Source: Diplonema papillatum
Taxonomy: Eukaryota > Euglenozoa > Diplonemea > Diplonemida > Diplonemidae
NCBI GenBank assembly: GCA_030068145.1
Contig: JAPJBO010000841.1
Coordinates: 1 to 64,000, forward strand
Reading direction: 5' to 3'
DNA: 64,000 nt
Position 1 is the stretch's first letter, and every line of letters starts with the position of its first letter. This document shows positions 60,001-64,000 of the stretch, piece by piece. The notes beneath the pieces were generated by a model. That model was not told where the DNA came from and made no database searches. It saw only the letters and a list, made by a program, of their open reading frames with translations. The position numbers were made by a program, and so were the translations under genes.

Positions 60001-60962
60001 AATTCCACGATGGCTTGTGCTCCCTCCTTTTTTTGTCTCACACATTCCTTTCGGAGAAGACTCGATGCTAGTGGGTGCGATTGCCTGCCCCAACAGTAAG
60101 CAAAGGTTTCTCTCCTCTTCGGTCCCTGTACTCTCAGCTTCCATGGTCAACGGGATGACTTTGGATTGCCGAACGTTTAAGCCTGAAAATACTCTGAAAA
60201 CGCGACCTGGCTGATCTTCACGCAGCAACAAAACGCCAACCACCAACAGATTGAAGAACTGGGACACAAACACCATGGAGTACTGGGAAAAGCGCGTTAA
60301 GGGCGAGAAGGGACCGAACGCGAGAGCAACGGAGGTGTGCACTTCTTTCCATAGTTCTTTCTCACACCATGAATTCGAGCATCCCCTTCAGCTACTTCGG
60401 GTCGCTGCTATGTCGTTTGGCGAGTCGCAGCGGGGGCGCCACAGCAGGTCCAGAACCTAAACGCTCAGAGTTTCAGTGCTCAATACTCTGTACCGATTCA
60501 ACGCAAATTCGGTGCGTGTCTGCACAAGCCCGACCAGCGTCAAACTCAGCTGGATCGCTAACAGTTCCGAGTCCGTGGCCTTGCCTGCAGTTTCTCAGAT
60601 GGTAGGTACCTCGTCTGCCCGTTCGTGTGTGTTTAGGCAAAAGGCGAGGCATTTGAGCCATATTTTCCTGATCTCTCTCTGCGTTGCACCCCACTTGCCA
60701 CTCAACACTCAACACGACACAATGGTACTTTCAGATGCTTATCCACCCGTTGTTCGGAACCATGCCGACCCCCGAACACCCAACTCTCAACACGCCACCC
60801 GCCACACGCTGTCCAACACGAATTTGGTGTCTCCAGGCCAATTCGACCCTCGACACCTAACACACAATCCAACAGGGGTACATCCAGAAGGTCACATGCG
60901 AGTTCTACGCTGCCGTCAACCAGGCCATCGGAAACGGGTTCCGTCAGCTCATGGGACAGTAG
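48026..60962 (+). CDS. ATP6V1A: V-type proton ATPase catalytic subunit A, seven exons
   Basis: Exons by phase-consistent GT-AG junctions: 48026-49031, 49801-49973, 52698-52762, 58283-58705, 59299-59511, 60250-60334, 60876-60962; 683 residues. Subunit A hydrolyses ATP in the V1 sector to pump protons into vacuoles and other acidic compartments. Exon 1 has the P-loop G256-A-F-G-C-G-K-T and G-E-R-G-N-E-M. Exon 2 has [16 protein letters not shown]. Exon 3 encodes R-A-G-R-V-K-C-L-G. Exon 4 has V-S-P-P-G-G-D-F and [10 protein letters not shown]. Exon 7 ends F-R-Q-L-M-G-Q. Usual length is 610-625; the extra is mostly an acidic stretch in exon 5 and the basic exon 6, plus a longer loop in exon 4. Exons 6 and 7 are the least conserved, so another small exon between them cannot be excluded. 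All acceptors end in (A/C)ACAG or AACAG. Confidence 0.93.
49032..49800 (+). other. V-ATPase intron 1 (769 bp)
   Basis: GT-AG intron in phase 1. It contains a repeat shared with 6613-6663, the antisense 18S fragment, and near 49460-49547 a repeat (ATCGCCACAGATTCTTTGCA ... CAGGGGGTGAATT) that is shared with the tandem array at 62884-63122. Confidence 0.85.
49168..49305 (-). pseudogene. Antisense 18S rRNA gene fragment in V-ATPase intron 1
   Basis: The minus strand reads CCCTATCAGCTTTTGACGGT, GTAACGGGGAATTAGGGTTC, GATTCCGGAGAGGGAGCCTG, AGAAACGGCTACCACATCTA and GGCAGCAGG, all in order and spacing of the conserved 5' part of eukaryotic 18S (around E. coli helices 14-18 equivalents). About 138 bases are present, so it is a fragment without function. 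It is much better preserved than the piece at 27015. Confidence 0.88.
50041..52273 (+). mobile_element. LINE F: 5'-truncated LINE of a different type, with poly(A) tail
   Basis: Coding sequence starts directly after an A-rich stretch (50041-50065) and the 3' UTR ends in 26 A at 52248-52273. RT and RNase H are present; no endonuclease, zinc knuckle or Cys/His module is seen. RT motif wording ([12 protein letters not shown]) and the poly(A) tail differ from LINE A and B, so this is another clade. It lies in sense orientation in intron 2. Confidence 0.8.
50066..52081 (+). CDS. LINE F ORF: reverse transcriptase and RNase H
   Basis: The frame is open from the A tract with no ATG at the expected place; it is the 3' part of a longer ORF, ending at TAG 52079-52081. 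Motif A is L-V-D-V-L-A-A-F-D, motif [12 protein letters not shown], motif C A-Y-V-D-D (Y at 50513). The RT fingers before motif A are missing or very short. RNase H has A-T-D-G-G-F-L (about 51196), E-T-E-L-A-A-I, W-Y-S-D-S-E-A and a late [13 protein letters not shown], so all acidic residues seem present. A C-terminal part of about 150 residues with C-I-R-C...[10 protein letters not shown] may be a degenerate zinc knuckle. Frame integrity suggests recent insertion. Confidence 0.88.
   Translation, partial: PLFAKLLHSTLYQKMKPLVQSVVLRYKFQFGCGSRSGAAQVVLYAKEWLESGSGTEPDDEHLLLLVDVLAAFDTIPHEKLVRTVERLLGPEWARTIARVIEDQEVSIVHYDGFTPPVGMKRGVLQGSPLSVLLYILYTCEPPPEDETRAYVDDLVARTTRSRLQGTYRALKKWATSKDLELAEEKTVVLARSSFAWSSDPIRETTNRARLLGVCIHAGGRLSGCDNDAKCMERLARLVDFTNSHVYRSTRRKCAFFSSHVLPIVSMHCLSSCFDPRAPKLVAAHASLFPKHRHSRGIKDFAWCKDGFACQNVETYAALQRTRAVLAHRPDEAKSALPVEGFRRRPPHPTVEGEDVLERLDALLGTDEFSEPREMVVATDGGFLEDESRGSAGVSIGTTSFGCMVRGTVTSSTETELAAIYLLATTLRRREVAPDRVTWYSDSEAAILRVRRGEPGDPVANAVGEYAQCLRWSKGHADNAFINRADEAATQALRDRGPGLSMELLHLLNGVKSVCCLVAEEFPMLESPIRFVRRVWRHRRTKTAMRSIRELASAKTTKGSTLGSLETIPGAADLLQSIVRRAVMPRGTKVNCIRCAEMATAQHVLLADDATHNDVSDIMEAYPQDRPHLRRLLEDFATRRRPTIRHVARRVKALCDDPLAARWSSLVLRYLD
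52977..53037 (+). repeat. 32-bp perfect palindrome followed by A-run
   Basis: The left arm TTCCAAATTCCGTCAG and its exact complement meet without a spacer at 52992/52993. An A-rich run follows at 53021-53037. The upstream leader contains GACCAGGGCATTAG. Confidence 0.85.
53093..53330 (+). repeat. Dispersed repeat R5, copy 2
   Basis: Matches the order of blocks in 44185-44340 (AGAAGCAGCCC, ACAAGTGCCTTGTTCCGTGT, AATGATTTACCAG) with extra material. Confidence 0.65.
53658..53709 (+). repeat. Hairpin followed by A-rich run
   Basis: Arms TGTGAGG and CCTCACA around CAAAT, followed by an interrupted A-run of about 30 bases. Confidence 0.6.
53943..54034 (+). repeat. Two tandem copies of an A-run plus TTGCCGCTGCGCGGGGCC unit
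   Basis: The unit of A8-9 then TTGCCGCTGCGCGGGGCC occurs at about 53949-53977 and 54007-54034. Confidence 0.7.
54354..54467 (+). repeat. Two 44-bp tandem units with hairpin, followed by A-run
   Basis: CAGGGATTTATACGCCGGTC begins each unit (54354 and 54398); each contains GGGCGGGTCACCCGTCC, a short hairpin. The second runs via CATCCTC into 22 A. The leader GATACGACCAGGG recalls that of the 52977 element. Confidence 0.8.
54508..54575 (+). repeat. G-rich tract, CATAGGGGG repeats
   Basis: Runs of five to ten G separated by CATA, TCC and TCA. On the sense strand of the V-ATPase pre-mRNA this could form G-quadruplexes. Confidence 0.7.
54590..54871 (+). CDS. Possible captured coding fragment inside V-ATPase intron 3
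   Basis: The frame reads [20 protein letters not shown] then an acidic run [14 protein letters not shown] and a helical part [16 protein letters not shown] to a stop at 54869-54871. It has no ATG at its start and lies between simple repeats. Composition is protein-like, but I recognise no domain. It could be a retroposed or transduced piece of another gene. Confidence 0.3.
   Translation, partial: NPPSVTPEFLDQLMREYLMLDPTVRKNDKDDASESEDSEPEPEAEDPLRYTNVRRTLLKFAKASVYFDAVSAVLAKREQLARRPMPLFSNSSL
55540..55830 (+). repeat. Dispersed repeat R3, copy 2
   Basis: Same block order as 40846-41225, with the motif CCGCGCCTGCGGCGCTGG at 55637-55654. Confidence 0.75.
55836..56110 (+). repeat. Dispersed repeat R3, copy 3
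   Basis: A third copy directly after copy 2, with the motif at 55887-55904. Copies 2 and 3 together form a tandem pair. Confidence 0.75.
56268..56330 (+). repeat. 33-bp near-perfect palindrome followed by A-run
   Basis: Arms TTGCAGATTTAGACCG and CGGTCTAAATCTGCAA around a single A, then about 16 bases and 14 A. The leader reads GGTCCAGGGGATTAG. Confidence 0.85.
57056..57116 (+). repeat. Palindrome CCCGGTGTC-A-GACACCGGG followed by A-run
   Basis: Nine-base arms around A; the leader reads CCTGGCCAGGGGACTTTA and an A-run is at 57104-57116. CACCGGGTTTT blocks recur near 58173-58202. Confidence 0.75.
57160..57575 (+). repeat. Degenerate minisatellite, about 30-bp units of GGAAATTTCTC type
   Basis: GGTGGAAATTTTCTCTCGTG and related variants (GGCGGAAATTTCTTTCACG) recur about 13 times with changing spacing. 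It is non-coding and inside V-ATPase intron 3. Confidence 0.85.
57626..57924. repeat. Three copies of the CCGCGCCTGCGGCGCAGG motif
   Basis: At 57626-57643, 57801-57818 and 57907-57924, each preceded by an AAA(A)TTT or AAAGTTT flank. The last two also share the preceding AAGTGCGACCGT. Confidence 0.8.
58735..58763. repeat. Hairpin with 12-bp arms at the start of V-ATPase intron 4
   Basis: Arms TATGCCGCCCAC and GTGGGCGGCATA around ATGAC, 30 bases after the 5' splice site of intron 4 (58706-59298). Confidence 0.8.
59921..59990 (+). repeat. Foldback-family repeat FB, half copy in V-ATPase intron 5
   Basis: TCCAGCCTCAGAGGCTGGAG and GAGTCACACCCGAAAAGCGG match the left half of 39468-39632 almost perfectly; the right half is absent. 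Intron 5 spans 59512-60249. Confidence 0.75.
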
Positions 60963-62344
60963 ACGGGGTAGTGCCAGCGAAGCTGTTCGAGCTGAGATAC
61001 CCACATCCACCCACACACACACACATAAGCGGCGCAGAACATGGAAGCAGAGGGCAACCCCCCTAAGATTCCAACACTGTCCCTGCATTCCCTCGAGCAG
61101 GTTTGCTGCCAGCATCAAACGTGCACGTGAGGCAGGATTCTGCCCCGGAGCACTAAGCCAAGATCTGCCCCCCGACAGGGGCGGCCGCGGTCGTGGTCCG
61201 AAAAACCGCAGAAAGAAAAAAAGAGAGCGGCCCTTCTTAGACCAGTGGTCTAAGTCCTGTTGACCGTGACGGTGGTGGATGCACAACGAGTACAGCTTTG
61301 TAGCCGCTCGACACAGCACGTCCGCAACCAGTGCGACCGCGGGAGACACACCAACCGACCGTTTGACCACTTCCTACGAGGGAACAAACCAAAAAAAAAA
61401 GAAATGCCAACACCATTTTTTCCCAGTTGATTCATTATAACCAACTCCATATAAGAGGCACCAACTATACACGTACTGCTGCTACAGCAGATACGATCCG
61501 CACGCTAACATATTATACCTCAAAGGAACCTTTACGACAATGGTCACCCGGAGACTACAAAACCCCCGGATCCCTAAGCGAACTCGCACTGAAGGTGTAA
61601 CGGGAGCCGCTGCTTCACGGCTTTTATCACGAGGGCGGCCCTGAGGTTGCCCCCCTCAGGCAGCAACCTTTCCAATACCCTTCAAGCTAAACCATTTTAC
61701 CCCTGCGGCCCTGAGGTTGCCCCCCTCAGGTGACACCACTGGTTTGTCTTTAACCATAACCATAACTACAACCCTCTTACGTCGTCTCTCTTTTTTTTTT
61801 TTTGTTGCTGTTTTTTTTGTTTCTCGTGGCTTCCTTCTTCTGTTTATTTTTATCGTTCAACGCGCAGAAGTTGAGATCTTTCCATCAGCCAAAATCCAGA
61901 TTGGCCGGACGGAGAAAAGGCGTGTACAGAAGACGAAGCCACAACACATCGCAAGACAACGAGACGAAGACCAGACTCAGACTTTATCAACGTTCGGAAG
62001 CCCGCCACGACCCCCCCAGCCGGAGACTTAAACAAACGCCGGCTTCGCTAACGAAACAGTCTCGAAAGTGATCGTACGACTTGCGTTCATTTAACAAACG
62101 GGAAGATCCCCCTGATCGCAACCAAGGGTTTTCCAACCTCGGAGGCTTTTTGCGAAGGGCCGTGGCACTGAACACCCCCCGCCACAACCCGCCTTTGTTT
62201 CACTCGTTTTCCTCACTTTGGGCTCGATACTCCTACCCTCTTCGCCTCCATTCTTTTTCGCTTTACTCTGGGAATTGTTGCAAGGACGTGGGGCGGGGAT
62301 TGGCAGCGGGGGGCAGCGCGGAGGTGAAGGCATCCAGGTCTTCG

Positions 62345-62432
62345 TTTTGTTTTGTTAGACACCTGCTGTGTAGGAAATCTTCGAGGAGGCCGCTGACTGC
62401 ATTGCGTTGTTTTGCCAGCAAAAAAGCTGTTG
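62345..62432 (+). repeat. Dispersed repeat R6, diverged third piece
   Basis: CACCTGCTGTGTAGGAAATC and GAGGAGGCCGCTGACTGC follow the text of 17600-17655 with several changes. Confidence 0.55.
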
Positions 62433-62883
62433 CTCACACAACAACAAAAAATAATCGTTAAAAAGCTTCATGGCAAAACCCGTTCATCATTTCTACCCCA
62501 TTCCGAGCCTCCGCCACCCGGCGACCCCCTGGAGTGCTTCCTTTTCCCTGTCAACACTGGCAAGTGCTGGATCCCATGCTTGTCCTCCGCCCAATCCCGG
62601 TCCCACGTCACCGTCTCGTAAGCGAAGACGCTCACAACAGTCGCGTTCACATTTCCCGCGGTTTTACTCGCCTGCCGGTCTGGCCGGCTCCCCCTCCCAA
62701 CATATTAGTAGCCTCTCAATTCTGAGTTCTCCATTCCCCTCCCAGTTGCGACGGGGGGGGGGGTGCATGTGCAGACCCATGTGTGTTCACCGTCTCATCT
62801 TGCTTCGCTCCACCGATTTTTCTTTTTCCTTCTTCTATTGAGCTTATTCACCTACCTCCCTGCAAGCGACCTGAACTCGATCA

Positions 62884-63122
62884 CGCGGCGATATTCGATC
62901 TTTCGCTTGATTCGATGCAGGGTATCGCCACAGATTCTTTGCATGCTAACTAAAACGAGTACGCGGCGAAAACACTCGATCTTTCGCTCGATTCGATGCA
63001 GAGTATCGCCACAGATTCTTTGCATGCTAACTTAAACGAGTACGCGGCGAAAACACTCGATCTTTCGCTCGATTCGATACAGAGGATCGCCAGCATCCGA
63101 TCAAACAGGGGGTGAATTCTTG
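62884..63122 (+). repeat. Tandem array of about 80-bp units, three copies
   Basis: GATCTTTCGCTCGATTCGAT and ATCGCCACAGATTCTTTGCA recur in three successive units, ending in CAGGGGGTGAATT. The same end sequence lies in V-ATPase intron 1 near 49535. Confidence 0.85.
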
Positions 63123-64000
63123 GCTCGTCTCTTTTTCATTCATTCCCGCGTTTTCGCGCGAGCCGGAACGACCTGGTTCCGGCGGACGTTTTTCGCGGAT
63201 CAATCGCAGAGGAGAGTATCCAGCCCGTTCCCACCCCCGCTCACTCCTTCGCCTTCTTCCTTGCTTCCAGTTCGGTCTTCTTACAGGCATCGGTCAGCAA
63301 ATTCTGGACCCCAAATATTGGACCCAAATTTCGGACCCAAACTTTGGAGTAGTGGGATGTGTTTATCTACGTTCACGAGGCTTGGGTGATCAACCTTCGT
63401 GTTTTTTTTGGGTCGCCACCTATCCGGCAAAAGAAGTCCAAACGAGCAAGAGAGAACGAAAATCGAGGGAAGAGCCACCGCACTCTAGCAAATCCCCACC
63501 ACCGCCCCCACCCCCCCCCGTGTGTGTGTGAGCGCCTTTCTTCAACGAACCAAGGTAACCGACCAAAACAAAACGAGAACCACGCGCTTTTCAACACGTC
63601 CGTTTCCTTTTTCTTTTTCCTGGTTTTCATTTGCGGTTCGCCTAATTTTCTCTTCGTTTTTTTTTTTTTTTTTCGCCTTCACTTTTTCTTATTTTTTTTT
63701 TGTCTGCAGCACCTGGCTCACCGAGGTAAAAAGCCACATCATGCCGTCCGAAAGAAAACGTCCCTTTTTCCTTTTTCTAATTGGCGGAAATGAAGTGCAG
63801 CCCGCCTGCCTTTTGCTCGCGATCAGGGGTGTGGGTGCTGCTTCTATGCGTTGCCGCGCAAGGTTAGCGCTACCGAGTCTTTGCGGGCGATGGTGCGAAG
63901 AAACGACCGAACGCGGGTGTGCTAGTGCTACCAATGCAACTGTATCCAATGCTCAACAGCATGTCACTTGGGCGGCCAGCGGCTCCGGCACCACAACTAA

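Larger units (their letters stand above)
60963..64000. other. 3 kb after the V-ATPase gene without a supported gene
   Basis: Contains two copies of CCTGAGGTTGCCCCCCTCAGG-type hairpin (near 61640 and 61708), a piece of R6, the 62884-63122 tandem array and poly-pyrimidine/poly(T) stretches to the right edge. TGGACCCAAA-like triplets at 63300-63345 are a small tandem repeat. Confidence 0.45.

Overview
ORGANISM. This is nuclear DNA of a eukaryotic microbe. Genes have GT-AG introns, coding exons are GC-rich, and the spaces between them are full of LINEs, foldback elements, minisatellites and microsatellites. Intron 1 of the V-ATPase gene carries an antisense 18S rRNA fragment (49168..49305) whose wording, including the stretch read as GACGGTAGTGTACTGGACTA, is what I remember of apicomplexan and chromerid 18S. 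My best guess is an alveolate, perhaps a chromerid-like alga; the genus is not determined. LAYOUT. 1-6.5 kb: a LINE (LINE A) whose first ORF runs in from the left edge and encodes an AlkB-type 2-oxoglutarate/Fe(II) dioxygenase, a 2A peptide and an APE endonuclease. It is followed by reverse transcriptase, a zinc knuckle and a C-terminal array of Cys/His modules, and is interrupted by a 706-bp insert with identical 165-bp direct repeats. 6.5-24 kb: host genes for a small RING protein, a membrane protein with a decayed partial duplicate, a THUMP-type RNA methyltransferase, an unknown 163-residue protein, a three-exon Gly-rich protein, and an RNF113/Cwc24-like splicing factor preceded by a duplicated 5' part. 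24.2-30 kb: a 20-unit 53-bp minisatellite, an IQ-motif-like protein gene, an antisense 18S fragment and a Ser/Arg/Gln-rich protein gene. 30-34.7 kb: five LINE 3' ends, all on the minus strand, each ending in (CA)n and abutting the next; the largest (LINE B) has one intact 1163-residue ORF. 34.7-44.6 kb: repeats only, with a LINE piece (LINE E) nested in an older repeat between 18-bp target duplications. 44.6-46.1 kb: a PPPDE/DeSI isopeptidase gene with repeated copies of its 3' end. 48.0-61.0 kb: the V-ATPase catalytic subunit A gene, which I resolve into seven exons (683 residues); its introns hold the 18S fragment, a 5'-truncated LINE of another type (LINE F), minisatellites and a series of hairpin-plus-A-run elements. 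61-64 kb: repeats, no gene seen. HOW IT FITS. The host genes are ordinary housekeeping functions (proton pumping, splicing, tRNA modification, SUMO/ubiquitin processing) with no operon-like grouping. The novelty lies in the mobile fraction: a LINE that couples an AlkB domain to its endonuclease through 2A; a related LINE with the same unusual Cys/His modules that seems to accumulate in its own (CA)n tails; and hairpin elements that keep a palindromic form while the palindrome sequence differs.
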